A stretch of DNA of 60,000 bases from Diphasiastrum complanatum (GCA_029204225.1 CM055102.1:44898484-44958483); one strand, 5' to 3'. Counted from the stretch's first letter, positions 31,585-42,038 are shown. Notes: generated by a model from the letters alone, not told the origin. A program made the numbers and translations.

Positions 31585-33070
31585 GTGAAGCACAATCCTC
31601 TACCCCTAACTAAAGCCAGGACTAAGAAGCCCTACGCCCCTGATAAAATTGATGTGCCCAACCATTTCAAGGACTTCACCATTGAAGATGTAACTATCCA
31701 CCTGCCTCAAGCTCAACGGGAGCCAAAGGGGAATGAGCCATATGGCCCCGCTCAAACCATGAAGTTAAATCTTCAAGAGCCTGATGAGACAGAGAAAAAG
31801 TTTGTCCATTTTAGAGCACACCTCAATACCGAACAACGTATGGCCTTAGAGAAGCTCCTTAGATAATATCGTCATAACTTCGCATGGAACTATAAGGACA
31901 TGAAGGGGGTAGATCCCTTGGTTGCCGTGCATAGAATCCCATTAAAGACGAATGCTAAACCCCATGCCAGTAGACCTTATCGTTGTAATCCGATCTACAG
32001 AGCACGCATCAAAGAAGAACTCCAAAAGCTTTTGGAGGCAGGTTTCATCTATGAGGTGGAACATACAGATTGGGTATCACCTATCGTTGTGGTCCCAAAG
32101 AAGAACGGGAAGCTTTGTATCTGTGTCGACTATCGCAAATTAAACGCTTCCACATAAAGAGACCATTTTCCAATCCCGTATGGCGAATCCATATTGGAAA
32201 ACCTAGCTGGGGATGAAGTTTTCTCCTTCCTGGATGGCTTCAATGGATACAACTTAGTTGTTATCTCTGAAGAAGACCAACCCAAAAAGGCTTTTGCTAC
32301 GGAATGGGGTATCTTCTGCTAGCGTTTTATGCCCTTTGGATTGTGTAATTCGCCATGTACCCTCCAACGTGTCATGCAAGTAGCATTTCATGATCTCATT
32401 GATGACAACCTTGAGATCTATCTTGATGACCTTGGGGTGCACTCGAAAGAATCCACGCACCTGGCCGTACTCGAACGTATTTTCATACAATGCCAGAGGT
32501 ATGGTATTTCTCTTAATTTTGAAAAATGTCAGATATGGGTCACCCACGACGTTCTACTTGGTCACATTGTATCGCACAATGGGATTGCCACCGACCCAGA
32601 GAAGATCAAGGTCATCGTTGAGAGGCCATAACCTAAAACAGTCCGAGACGCTTATTGTTTTATGGGTCGCGCTAATCACTATCGTTGCCATATTCGCAAT
32701 TTTGCTAGTAAAGCACGATGGATATACAGAGTGACCGTAAATCCTAAGTGGACGGATGAATAGAGAAAGGCCTTCCAAGAACTCAAACACGCCTTGACAA
32801 TTGCTCCTATCTTGCGAGCTCCAGATTACACGAAGGAGTTTCACGTGCACACTTTGCATTGAAGTTTGCCATTGGTGCAATGCTAACTCAACCCAGAGAG
32901 TACAAGAAGGACTATCCAATTCGTTTCCATAGTAGGCAATTAACATCTGCGAAGATGAACTACACCACAATCGAGAGGGAAGCATTGGCGATGATTTATG
33001 CCATCTAGAAGTTTCGACATTATCTTCTAGGTAAACCCTTTGTATTTTTCACAGATCATCAAGCGTTACT
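31585..33070 (+). pseudogene. Gypsy reverse transcriptase/RNase H
   Basis: RT landmarks in order: HASRPYRCNPIYRARIKEEL, QKLLEAGFIYEVEHTDWVSP, IVVVPKKNGKLCICVDYRKLN (31900-32157), then ENLAGDEVFSFLDGFNGYN, MPFGLCNSPCTLQRVM, and EIYLDDLGVHSK with the catalytic YLDD at 32419-32430, GISLNFEKCQIW, LGHIVSHNGI (32329-32631). The RNase H region that follows (KARWIYRVTVNPKW, ELKHALTIAPILRAPDY, and later fragments) is in several frames. Stops at 32155, 32320 and 32629 break it. Together RT and RNase H would copy the element's RNA to DNA. Confidence 0.88.
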
Positions 33071-33077
33071 TTACCTC

Positions 33078-34946
33078 GTGAACAAAACTTGCACAACAGG
33101 TAGAATCACATGTTGGTTGCTATTACTACAAGAATTCAAATTTCGTATTGTTGTGCGCAAAGGATCACAACATTTTGTCGCTGATCATCTATACAGAATA
33201 CCGAGTGATGAGAAACCAACGGAGGACATCAATGATGACCTACCCGATGCAATACTTTTTCAAGTTGACTGTAACCCCATGTGGGCCAAAGACATCACAG
33301 AGTTTTTAATGATGGGGGTGCTAGATCTGACATTGTCGAAACCTGCCCAACGCACACTTATCTACAAGGTGGCACCCTATACACTTATAGCGGGGCAACT
33401 TTATAGAAAGGGTGCAGACGGTGTGATTAGACAATGTTTGATTGAGGGCGAAATAATTCCCATCATATCCTTACTACACGAAGGAGTTGGTGGTGGACAC
33501 TTTGCCTCAGAAAACACAGCTAGGAAGATCTTACTAGCTAGGTATTGGTGGCCTTCGCTATTTAAGGACACTCATAACTTTGTAAAGGCTTGTGATGTGT
33601 GCCAAAGAGCCAAAAGGCCACAATTTTCAGATTATATGTCTTTAACCCCCATTTTATTTGAACAAGCATTTTTCAAATGGGATATTGATTATGTAGGACC
33701 AATCAGTCCCGCCGCGCGATTCACACATGCAAGATTTATTATCGTGGTGACAAATCGAAGTGGGCAGAGGCTCGGGAGGTAAAGCACACCGATGCCAAAA
33801 CCACTGCTCGGTTCCTTTATGAGCAGATCATTGTACGATTTGGTTGCCCTCACGATTGGACACAATAATTTGGTTAGCGATAGGGGTACACACTTTTTGA
33901 ACACAATAATTGAACACTCATTAGAAGAGTTCTAAATCCAAAAAGGGCCCTTTGTAGAAATTCTCTTTTTATTTTTTCTCAATTTTTTCTTACACATGGA
34001 CCAATCAAAACACTCAAATTTGAAATCTACGTAACGTAACTTTTTGAGTCCACATTTTGATTCCACATTAAAAATGGCATAACTTTTTTAGTGGTAAGTC
34101 CGATTTTAGCAAAGTTTGGTGCGTTGGAAAGTGCTTGACAAGCACTTTCTAATGATATCTTACATGACATACTTCTGAGCTACGGTTAAAAAGCTATGGC
34201 AAGTCAAATCTATTAGTTGAAAATAGTGTTATAATATTTAATAATACAAAAAAAAATCTCTGCATGAATTCATATAAGGCCCTTTAAAAGCTCAAAACTC
34301 CCCTAATGTGTTGTCGACCTTCCTAGTTGTTCATCGCAAAAGTGCCCCATATTACCCAAGATGTAACGGACAGGCTGAGTCCACGAATAAGGTTCTATGC
34401 GAAATCCTCACGAAGACGGTGGAAGCCAGTCGGTCGGATTGGGAGTTCAAGTTACATGCCGCTTTATGGGCGTATCGAACAACACCCAAAAAGGCCACTG
34501 GCACGACACCATTCCAACTCACGTATGGACAAGAGGCCGTGATGCCTGTAGAATTCTACGTTCCATCTTTACGGGTAGCCTACGATTTGAAACTAGACGA
34601 AAGTCAGATCCTTGCCCGTAGGCTATTCCACCTCCATAATCTTTGCGAAACAAGAGTCATTAGTGTGCAGGCACAACAAGTGCACAAAAGACATCAACAA
34701 GATTGGCATGACCGCCATATTAAGTTGAAGGAATTTAAAGAAGGAGATAGAGTCATTCTCTATCAAACGAAAATACATAAGGGCAAACTTAAGTTTATTG
34801 GCCAAGGTCCCTATATCATTGATCAGATCTTTGCTTCGGGCTACGCTAAACTTAAAACCCTTGAAGGCATCCCGCTGGACACAGTAGTGAACGGGAGTAG
34901 ATTACGGCGATATCATGAGCCCTGCTATTCCTTAGACATGTACTGA
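33078..34946 (+). pseudogene. Gypsy integrase, split by an insertion
   Basis: The first part (33078-33782) ends the RNase H tail (FRIVVRKGSQHFVADHLYRI) and carries the H2C2 zinc-binding region (LLHEGVGGGHFASEN... DVCQRAKRPQ) and the start of the core with WDIDYVGPI. A frame break follows, with NLVSDRGTHFLNTIIEHSLEEF to 33931. Then about 375 foreign bases intervene, and the core resumes at 34309 with VVHRKSAPYYPRCNGQAEST, LWAYRTTPKKATGTTPFQLTYGQEAVMPVE and the C-terminal KEFKEGDRVILYQ, GKLKFIGQGPYIID, LRRYHEP (34308-34946). The last part is intact and ends at a normal place. Confidence 0.88.
33932..34308. mobile_element. MITE-like insertion within integrase
   Basis: Begins after the GAAGAGTTC codons and ends before CTAGTTGTTCATCGC, interrupting a domain whose two halves join sensibly. 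Its ends carry AGGGCCCTTT (near 33944) and AAGGCCCTTT (near 34277). It contains a hairpin with 10-bp perfect arms, GAAAGTGCTT-GAC-AAGCACTTTC (34127-34149). No ORF of its own. A short TTC-like target duplication is possible but not clear. Confidence 0.65.
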
Positions 34947-35359
34947 TTGATTGTGTGTTATGTGTGTGTGCATGCATGTCTGTAATTTCTGTCGTTTTGT
35001 GATAATGTTCATTTTTTTTTAATTCATTTTTTACACCCTTTTCCGTTGAATGCCTACATGTTTAACAATCAATACTTAGGATAGTTTAGGTCCGAATTCT
35101 CACAAATCTACCTCACTTCTATCACTATTGTACAGGTTTCAGGTAACATCATGCATGACCAATGACAATCATGTCCCAAAACAGTAATTATCTTCCGAGT
35201 TGGAGCTAGCATCACTTATTCTTGCAATCGATTGCAAGGAATTTATCTCTCTCTAAAAAAAAAACATAATAAAGAGAGAGAGACCACTTGCATAAGCTAT
35301 CAGGCAGCATATTATCTATATTGTGGAGTCCCAGAACTAAGCAAAGTGCTTGATCAGAC
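34947..35359. other. Spacer between integrase and the extra ORF
   Basis: Noncoding, with a TGTGTGTG phrase, an A10-like run and AGAGAGAGAGACC near 35274. No gene seen. Such a spacer is usual before extra 3' ORFs of large Gypsy elements. Confidence 0.4.
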
Positions 35360-36924
35360 TTGAAACCTAGCAGGTACACTCAAGAAATTCACTTGATCTC
35401 ATTTATTGATTTTTTCCAAAAGCTAGCAGCGGCTCGTCCTTTCTTGGAGCGGCTAAACTTCGACACACGACTTATCTCCGGTGTGCAACATGAATGCTTG
35501 GTGCATGCGACTTATTCTACATTTGATGACGAGCTCCAGACATTCAGGATTTCTAGACGCAACGACGAAGATCCAATTCCTATATCACCACATATCCTAA
35601 GGCACTTGGGGTTCCCGAATGAAGGAGACCTATGCACGGCAGAGGGCAATCTTTTGATAGGAATTACTTGACGCATCTTTGTACGGAAGACGGTGACACC
35701 TCCATCTATAACAATGACGGTTATACTGTCAAACTCATCTCGGATCCAGGACTTAGGGCAACGACGAACCTTCTTGCATTACTCACTGAGGTACAATCGT
35801 CAAGAATTGACAAGATTCCGAACAGCACTTTATTCGCCCTATCATTTGGCTTGGAGGAACCTGTTACACACCACTTCATGTGGGCAGAAAAGATAAGTAT
35901 CAAATTATGTGCAATGCCCAAAGCAAGAAAACCTCTCACAAAGTGTGGATATCTCCTGCATATGCTCGTAAGCAAACATTACTTGGGTGACTTCCCTAGC
36001 ATTCTTGCTCGAGTGCAAGAGAAAGATCCAAACGTGCCACATACCACCTCGACACGAGCTCAACACCCCAAGAGGATAAAAGAGGGAGAGACAAAGGCAA
36101 CAAGCAAGCCAGCACCCAAACGACGCCACATCACTAGCAGAAACACACCAGTGTCACTCACACAAGGCACAGAAGTAGAGTTAGAGTCACAACGGTTAAA
36201 AGAGCATGCTTATAGCCAACACACAAAAGAACATTCAGAGGGCCACACACCAGGTAAAGACTCATCCAGTAGCAGCAAACAACACTTGTGCAAATCCACC
36301 AGCCAAGGGCATGGAAATATCAACGAAATGGGAGACACAGCACAATCACCGTATCCAATGCCGAAAGACACTTCAACAGTGAAAATCATGGAAGCCATTG
36401 AAGAAGAATTTACTGCAACATCAAATCCTTCGACGCAACATTTTGAGGCAAAGGAGACAGAGGCAGAACCTGGTGTCCCACCTGTGTCATTCTTGGTAAG
36501 TGACCCACCAACCACCATCTCATCAACTCCCATCACATCAACCATCACTGTCACACTACCCATCACACTCACCCTCACCACTACACCCCCTATTGTCTCC
36601 ACAAACACACTCCCACTCTCCACCACACCAGTCACAACCACCTCTATGCAATCTCCGATGCATTTTTCAAATGTCTTTGACGCATCCTTCAACATTGAAG
36701 AATTCTCACTTTCAATGTTAAACACGCCACCTCCTACCACCACACCATTTCCTACACCCACCACTATCGCTACCGCCACCACTTCCACAATACTTTCCAC
36801 TTCTTTGATCACAAATGTCGACACATCTCCAATCCCTATCACCCTCACTCAAAAATCACACCCTCCATTTGCTCAATCCGTCCATCATGAACAATATACC
36901 ACATTGTATCAAAGGAAGCCATAG
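35360..36924 (+). pseudogene. Extra 3' ORF of the Gypsy element (function unknown)
   Basis: Two overlapping frames (35360-35671 and 35632-36924) join by a one-base shift near 35665 into about 520 codons. The N-terminal part (FIDFFQKLAAARPFLERLNFD, ILRHLGFPNEGD, IDKIPNSTLFALSFGLEEPV, KCGYLLHMLVSKHYLGDF) looks globular. The middle is basic and charged, and the last ~150 residues are low-complexity Thr/Ser/Pro (TTTPPIVS, TTPVTTTSM). No signal peptide, membrane segment or known domain is seen, so an envelope role is unsupported. Its 3' end runs straight into LTR sequence at 36914, so the last codons and the stop come from a deletion that also removed the polypurine tract. Athila/Tat elements often carry an extra ORF here. 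Confidence 0.7.
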
Positions 36925-37043
36925 CCATTGGTTGGGAAAGCCACAATGCCTAGTTGGAGCCATAACGTGTTCTAGTTGGGAGTCCGCCATAACACTCGTT
37001 AGTTGGAGCCATAGCCAGAGTTGAGGGATGCGAACAACCAACA
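36914..37043 (+). repeat. 3' LTR remnant (last ~130 bp)
   Basis: GGAAGCCATAGCC... to ACAACCAACA matches 27161-27290 nearly base for base. All of U3 and R are gone, joined directly to the extra ORF. Confidence 0.88.
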
Positions 37044-37245
37044 ATATAGTAGCTTTATGGTTTTGTACGGACATCAACAATACTTTATCATTTCATTCAA
37101 GTTTGATCAAGTTCTATTGGTGTTTGCATCTCATTTTGTGTGTAGATGCTGATTTTTCTACATTGGTGAGATTGGTAGTGTACTTCTCTTTCTAACCAAA
37201 GATCATTCAAGTATATTGGATCATAATGATCTGAAATCTTTCACA

Positions 37246-37257
37246 TGGTATTAGAGC
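37246..37257 (+). other. Primer-binding site of Copia element 3
   Basis: TGGTATTAGAGC directly after a TTTCACA LTR end; the standard plant Copia site is TGGTATCAGAGC. Confidence 0.75.
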
Positions 37258-37817
37258 TTGTGTTTCAGGTTATGAAGGAGAAAATCAGATATATCAATGA
37301 TTTGGTGAAGATATCAAGTCTAGAGCATGCTAGAGAGGATTCTACACCAAAATCGAGTGTAGATCAAAACACTATATAGGTCAATATACTTGATCAATTC
37401 CAATGTTTGAATTCACATACTGGATTTGACCGATTTTTGGATCATTGGATCAGCTTAAGTGGTGGCTTATAGATTGCATATCAAATTTTCAGCATTTGCA
37501 TGTAGATTTGAAATAGTCAGTTTTTTGTGATTTTGTCAAAACCCTAATTTTGATTGGATCTCTAGATAGTGAGGCTTCTGGATTTCATTTGAGTGTGTTT
37601 CAATCTTAGGAAGTGGCAAAAGTCATTAGATTGAGAATAGATCATAGGTTGATCAAGATTCCATGATTCTATGTGTTGATTTGCTTGGATAAGTGCTAGA
37701 AGAGAATTTGTGAGATAGTTTCAAATCTTGGTGATTTCTTTTGAAAGCATTTGTTGTTGTTCAAAAGAGTGCTTTGTGCATTGAAACAAGTTAAAGAGAA
37801 GATCAAATCATTGCTAC

Positions 37818-39320
37818 ATGACAACCTCAATTGGAGTCATGTTGGAAGCCAATGATAGGCTTACCTCAAGTAACTATTCATTGTGGAAAGTGAGGATGGA
37901 GTCACTTCTTGAGATGAATGATGTTTTGGATATTGTTGTAGGTTTGGAAGAGAGACCAGCAACACAACAAGATCAAGTGAGGTATGACAAGAGGGCCAAG
38001 AAGGCTCTACACATGATAAAGATGAATGTTACCAATGAACTTCTCAAGGAAGTTGGTAAGTGCACATCATCTTTGGAATCTTGGAATTCATTGAAGAAGC
38101 TTTATGAATCCAAGTCTACTTCTAGAGTGTTTAATCTAAGAAGTCAAATCTTTTCTTGTTTGCAAAAGAATGAAGAAAGTCCAAGTACTTTTGTTTTGAG
38201 AATGAAAGCATTGAATGATGAGTTGGCTTGCATTGATGAAAGCATTAAGGAAGGAGAGCTTATTCAAGTAATTCTTAATGACTTGTTGGATGCTCATGCT
38301 AACATTGTTCAAAGTATTGCTATTCAAAAGACTTTGCCAAGTTTGATGGATCTTCAAGAGATCTTGATCAATGAGGAATATAGGCTTCAAGCAAGAGGTG
38401 GATCTACATCGACACTTCAAGAGGATGCTATCTTCACAAAGGGCAAATTCAAGGGCAAAACCAAAAGTAAGTGGTCTAAAGGGCAAGATCAAGTGGATGC
38501 TTCTTCAAGTGGCAAAAAGAAGGATAGATCAAAGCTCAAGTGCTTCTATTGTGGCATCAAAGGACACTTTGCAAGTGTGTGCTACAAGAAGAAGAGAGAT
38601 CAAGGAGACAAGCAATGTAATCTTACTTTTGATGAGGATGGTTTGGATGTTCAAGATGCAAATGATGATGCTTTTGTGATGTCTTCATGTATGCTTGCTA
38701 ATGATGGAGATCTAGATCCTTGGCGGATTGATAGTGGAGCAAGTTCACACATGACCTTTCACAAAGAGTATTTCACTTCTTTGTTGGCATATGGAGATGA
38801 CAAGTGGGTGATCTACACGGCCAATGATGGTGAGTGTGGAATCAAAGGGATTTGCACAATTCCTATTTCCCTCTCTACAAATAGGAATGCTCATTTGGAG
38901 GATGTCCTGTTTATTCCATCTATTAGCAAGAATTTGCTTAGTGTGAGCCAAATGCTAAGTAAAGGCCTCAAGGTGGAGTTTGATGGAGATGCTTGTTTGA
39001 TTAAAAGGAAGGATGTCTTGATTGGAAAAGGTAAAAGGCAAGGGAAGTTGTTCAAACTAGATGCCTGTGTTATTTCTAACCAAGTTGGACGTGTTGCAAA
39101 GGAGCAAATTTCTATTCAAGAGGTTTGGCACAAAAGGATGAGACACCTCAACTTCAAGTCATTGGAGGTAATGGCAAGGAAGAAGGTTGTGATTTGTCTT
39201 CCAAGTTCCTTAAGTGATGTCAAGCATGTTCGTGAGTCTTGTGCTTTGTCTAAGTCACATAGAATACCTTATACTAGATCTATTTCTAGATCTACAAAGC
39301 CTTTTCAACTTGTACATTAG
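37818..39320 (+). CDS. Copia Gag-protease (500 residues) leading into integrase
   Basis: Starts MTTSIGVMLEANDRLTSSNY. The UBN2-type gag domain covers about residues 10-190 (SLWKVRMESLLEMNDV, SLKKLYESKSTSRVFNLRSQ, LPSLMDLQEILINEEYRL). A basic Lys/Ser linker follows, with one zinc knuckle CFYC-GIKG-H-FASV-C (about 252-265). The protease motif is WRIDSGASSHMT (about 302-313), and the pre-integrase domain VWHKRMRHLNFKSLEVM (about 440-456) precedes the LVH end. A TAG replaces the codon after LVH, at the first catalytic region of integrase, while the frame is open beyond it. Gag builds the particle and the DSGA protease processes the polyprotein. Apart from this stop the sequence looks competent. 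Confidence 0.9.
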   Translation: MTTSIGVMLEANDRLTSSNYSLWKVRMESLLEMNDVLDIVVGLEERPATQQDQVRYDKRAKKALHMIKMNVTNELLKEVGKCTSSLESWNSLKKLYESKSTSRVFNLRSQIFSCLQKNEESPSTFVLRMKALNDELACIDESIKEGELIQVILNDLLDAHANIVQSIAIQKTLPSLMDLQEILINEEYRLQARGGSTSTLQEDAIFTKGKFKGKTKSKWSKGQDQVDASSSGKKKDRSKLKCFYCGIKGHFASVCYKKKRDQGDKQCNLTFDEDGLDVQDANDDAFVMSSCMLANDGDLDPWRIDSGASSHMTFHKEYFTSLLAYGDDKWVIYTANDGECGIKGICTIPISLSTNRNAHLEDVLFIPSISKNLLSVSQMLSKGLKVEFDGDACLIKRKDVLIGKGKRQGKLFKLDACVISNQVGRVAKEQISIQEVWHKRMRHLNFKSLEVMARKKVVICLPSSLSDVKHVRESCALSKSHRIPYTRSISRSTKPFQLVH

Positions 39321-39747
39321 GATGTTCATGGATTTACTACAATTAGCAATAGTGGAGCTAAGATGTATGTAACATTCATTGATGATTTTAGTAGATTTTG
39401 TTGGATCTATCTACTAAAGAGCAAGGATGAAGTGTATGATGTCTTTGTCAAGTTCAAGAATGCAAGGGAGAATCAATTTTCCACAAAGATCAAGTGCTTG
39501 AGAGGTGACAATGGTGGTAAGTACATACCTAACAAGTTCAAGGCCTTTTGTGATGAGCATGGGACCAAGAGGGAGTATACAACATCAAGGACCCCACAAC
39601 AAAATGGAGTGGCTGAAAGGAAGAATAGGACTTTATGTGAAAGTGCTAAAGCTATGAGGTTAAGTGCTAATCTTGACAAACCATTTTGGGATCAAGCTTT
39701 GTTGTGTGCCAATTTCTTGTGCAATAGGTGGCCGAGTGCTATTTTGT
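39321..39747 (+). pseudogene. Copia integrase core, truncated
   Basis: In frame with the gag-protease ORF after a TAG: DVHGFTTISNSGAKMYVTFID, DFSRFCWIYLLKSKDEVYDV, IKCLRGDNGGKYIPNKF (second catalytic region, D.GGKY), TSRTPQQNGVAERKNRTL (third, with the catalytic Glu) and PFWDQALLCANFLCNRWPSAIL, where homology stops at 39747. The catalytic triad is otherwise present. It is cut where the inverted LTR fragment begins. Confidence 0.87.
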
Positions 39748-39992
39748 GACACCTAACCAAAGAATTTGGCTCATGCAATCAATAGATTGATGCCATGTGT
39801 CATATATCTAGAAAACTAGTTTTTGGCCTTTTTAGCCACTAGAACTTGAATTAAATCATATGTACAGCATATATGATTATGGTACATGACAAGTACACTA
39901 ATTTCACATGTGGGAACAGACTCCACACATGTGTGATTATCCTATATACATGATTTTGGCCTTCACCAAACATAATTTTTGCATTTTTGACA
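39748..39992 (-). repeat. Inverted 3' LTR fragment (U3) of Copia
   Basis: On the minus strand, TTGAGGAG (polypurine tract, 39993-40000) is followed by TGTCAAAAATGC, the LTR start at 39992. The U3 sequence runs down to 39748 and contains TCACATGTG/ACACATGTG phrases. It matches 42455-42690 in opposite orientation, forming a long inverted repeat. Confidence 0.8.
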
Positions 39993-40004
39993 CTCCTCAA
40001 AAAT

Positions 40005-42038
40005 CTAGCTTGGTAAATCTAGCATAGATCTATCTATAACTCCAAGAGCCAATCTTAATTTTACAAATGGATCTTTAGGAAATGCCTTGGTGAGTATATC
40101 AGCAATGCAATCTGATGATGAAACATGAATAAGCTTGATCTCTTTTGCTTGCACTTTCTCCCTCACGAAATGATGTGAAATCTCAATGTGCTTTGTTCGA
40201 GCATGGAAGACTGGATTGTTTGCAAGTTGTTGAGTTGCCTGATTGTCACAATATATGCATGTAATGTCTTCATCCTTGATCACATGTAGCTCCTCCAAAA
40301 GCCTTTTAAGCCAAAGAACCTCCTTTGTCACTGTTGTCACAGCTTTATACTCAGATTTTGTTGATGAAAGAGAGATGGTATCTTGCTTTTTGGAAAGCCA
40401 AGATATAGCTCCTCCACATAAGAACGTAGCAAATGCACTTATGGATCTTCTATCCATCTTGTCAACTACAAAACTTGAGTCCGAATATGCTCTTAAACAA
40501 ATATTAGTCCTTTCATAAACTATGCCAAAGTCTTTTGTAGCCGAGATGTACCTTAACACCCTTTTTGCTCCTTTCCAATGACATATTAATGGACTTTGCA
40601 TGTATTGACTCAATTTGCCAACACAAAAACTAAGATCTGGTCTAGTGATGATTAAGTATATCAAGGAACCAATAAGCATTCTATAGGTAGTGATGTCCTC
40701 AAAGGATGCTTCATCACTTTCCTTAGAAACTTTTACACTTAGTTCCATGGGAGTTTCAACTCCTTTACAATCAATCATGCCAAATTTTGCTAAGATTGAT
40801 CTAGCATACTTAGATTGACATATGAAAGTAAAATCATTACTTCTAGTGACTTCTATTCCAAGTATAACTTTAAGAAGTACTAGATCTACCATCCTAAATT
40901 CACTAGACAAGGAAACTTTTACATTTTTGATGCCATCTAGATCATTTCCGGTGAGTATAATGTCATCAACATATAAAACTAAGATAATGATCTTCCCATC
41001 ATTACATTTATAGTACAATGATGGTTCATAAGAACTTACAACAAATCTAATGGAAATAAGATAGGAATGTATCCTAGAGTACCATGCTCTTTGTGCTTGC
41101 TTGAGTCCATAAAAACTCTTCTTCAAGAAACACACAAATTTTCTTCTCCATCTTTGATGAAGCCCTTGGCACATGTAGATTTCCTCTTCCAAGAATCCAT
41201 TCAAAAAAGCATTTGTCACATCAAGTTGGAAGAGCTCCCATTTGAAAGAAGTAGCAAGACAAATTATTAATCTCATGGTCACAAGCTTTGCAACAGGTGC
41301 AAAGGTTTCATCATAATCTATGCCTTTGACTTGCAAAAAACCTTTTGCTACAAGTCTAGCTTTATACTTATGAATGGAGCCATCTTGATTATATTTCAAT
41401 CTATATATCCATTTACAAGTAAGAGTCTTCTTTCCATGAGGTAGATCAACAAGCTTCCAAGTTTGATTTTCCATTAGTGCATCAAATTCTACTTGCGTAG
41501 CTTTCCTCCAATATTGAGACTTATTTGCTTCCTCAAAACTAGTTGGTTCTTCAAGCATAGTAGTCAAGAAAGTATAAGAGTTGAGTAGTTGAGAATATTC
41601 CCTTTGCTCCCCTTTGTCACTATAAGTGAGCCTTGATGGCTCAGTCCTTGTCCTTGTTGATCTTCTTGGCACCCTTGGACTTTGAGTAAGCTCCACTTGG
41701 TCTTCATCTTCATGAAGCTCCTCCTCGGCCATAACATGATCCTTGACAAGTTGAGTGTTGTTGGAAGTCACCTTTCCTTTGGCTTGGTGAGATTCATCAA
41801 AAAGTACATCTCTACTTACAATGACTTTCTTGTTAATAGGATCAAATATCCTATAAGCTTTCTTACTTTCACTATAACCAACAAAGATGCCTTTGAAAGA
41901 AGTGGCATCTTCCTTTTTCCTTGTTTCTAAAGGAATATGTACATAACAAGTACATCCAAAAACCTTCAAATCACTAGGATTTGGCTTTTTGCCAATGTAT
42001 GCTCTTAAGTTTTTTAAGAGCAAAAGTGATTTGTTCAC
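40005..42038 (-). CDS. Copia integrase end, reverse transcriptase and RNase H (intact 677-residue ORF)
   Basis: A long uninterrupted frame. From the N-terminus: AYIGKKPNPSDLKVFGCTCY (integrase C-terminal region, about residues 13-32), GIFVGYSESKKAYRIFDPI, an acidic/Arg linker, the RVT_2 domain from about residue 195 (TCKWIYRLKYN, KARLVAKGF, ETFAPVAKL, LDVTNAFLNGFLEEEIYM, KSFYGLKQAQRAWY) with the catalytic LYVDD at 40962-40973, then SKYARSILAKFGMIDCK, TYRMLIGSLIYLI, and RNase H (RAYSDSSF, SLSSTKSEYKAVT, CIYCDNQAT, HFVREKVQAKEI, ADILTKAF). It ends LDLPS just before the polypurine tract. Homology to Copia starts at about AYIGKK (42005); the codons before it come from the junction. It takes up where the plus-strand half at 39747 leaves off, but on the other strand. 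The intact frame implies recent activity of the family. Confidence 0.93.
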   Translation of the reverse strand: MNKSLLLLKNLRAYIGKKPNPSDLKVFGCTCYVHIPLETRKKEDATSFKGIFVGYSESKKAYRIFDPINKKVIVSRDVLFDESHQAKGKVTSNNTQLVKDHVMAEEELHEDEDQVELTQSPRVPRRSTRTRTEPSRLTYSDKGEQREYSQLLNSYTFLTTMLEEPTSFEEANKSQYWRKATQVEFDALMENQTWKLVDLPHGKKTLTCKWIYRLKYNQDGSIHKYKARLVAKGFLQVKGIDYDETFAPVAKLVTMRLIICLATSFKWELFQLDVTNAFLNGFLEEEIYMCQGLHQRWRRKFVCFLKKSFYGLKQAQRAWYSRIHSYLISIRFVVSSYEPSLYYKCNDGKIIILVLYVDDIILTGNDLDGIKNVKVSLSSEFRMVDLVLLKVILGIEVTRSNDFTFICQSKYARSILAKFGMIDCKGVETPMELSVKVSKESDEASFEDITTYRMLIGSLIYLIITRPDLSFCVGKLSQYMQSPLICHWKGAKRVLRYISATKDFGIVYERTNICLRAYSDSSFVVDKMDRRSISAFATFLCGGAISWLSKKQDTISLSSTKSEYKAVTTVTKEVLWLKRLLEELHVIKDEDITCIYCDNQATQQLANNPVFHARTKHIEISHHFVREKVQAKEIKLIHVSSSDCIADILTKAFPKDPFVKLRLALGVIDRSMLDLPS

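Larger units (their letters stand above)
25406..37043 (+). mobile_element. Decayed Ty3/Gypsy element with extra 3' ORF
   Basis: Order on the plus strand: LTR (left end uncertain, right end 27290), tRNA-Asp-type primer site (27292), a 2.2-kb leader packed with tandem repeats, gag zinc knuckles (29.6-30.0 kb), protease (30.5-31.2 kb), RT/RNase H (31.6-33.1 kb), integrase (33.1-34.95 kb, with an insertion), an extra ORF (35.36-36.92 kb), and a 130-bp LTR remnant ending at 37043. LTR ends match (27161-27290 against 36914-37043). Its gag knuckle spacing and DGGSG protease motif match the tandem element at 3.8-9.8 kb, so the two are related and an element of this kind could have mobilised that one. 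Many stops make it inactive. Confidence 0.82.
37044..39747 (+). mobile_element. Copia element 3, 5' half (LTR end, gag, protease, integrase)
   Basis: Begins directly after the Gypsy LTR. The 5' LTR would end at CA 37245, followed at once by TGGTATTAGAGC (37246-37257), an initiator-tRNA-Met-type primer site with one change (TTA for TCA). A 560-bp leader, gag-protease ORF and integrase follow. The element stops inside integrase at about 39747, where an inverted LTR piece begins. Only two stops interrupt it, so it is young compared with its neighbours. Confidence 0.85.

Noticed and set aside
36210-36848. 212-residue Val/Gly-rich minus ORF
   Set aside because: Antisense of the Thr/Ser/Pro-rich region of the extra Gypsy ORF, a common artefact of low-complexity sequence.
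35360-36924. Reading the extra Gypsy ORF as an envelope protein
   Set aside because: No signal peptide, membrane anchor or cleavage motif is visible.
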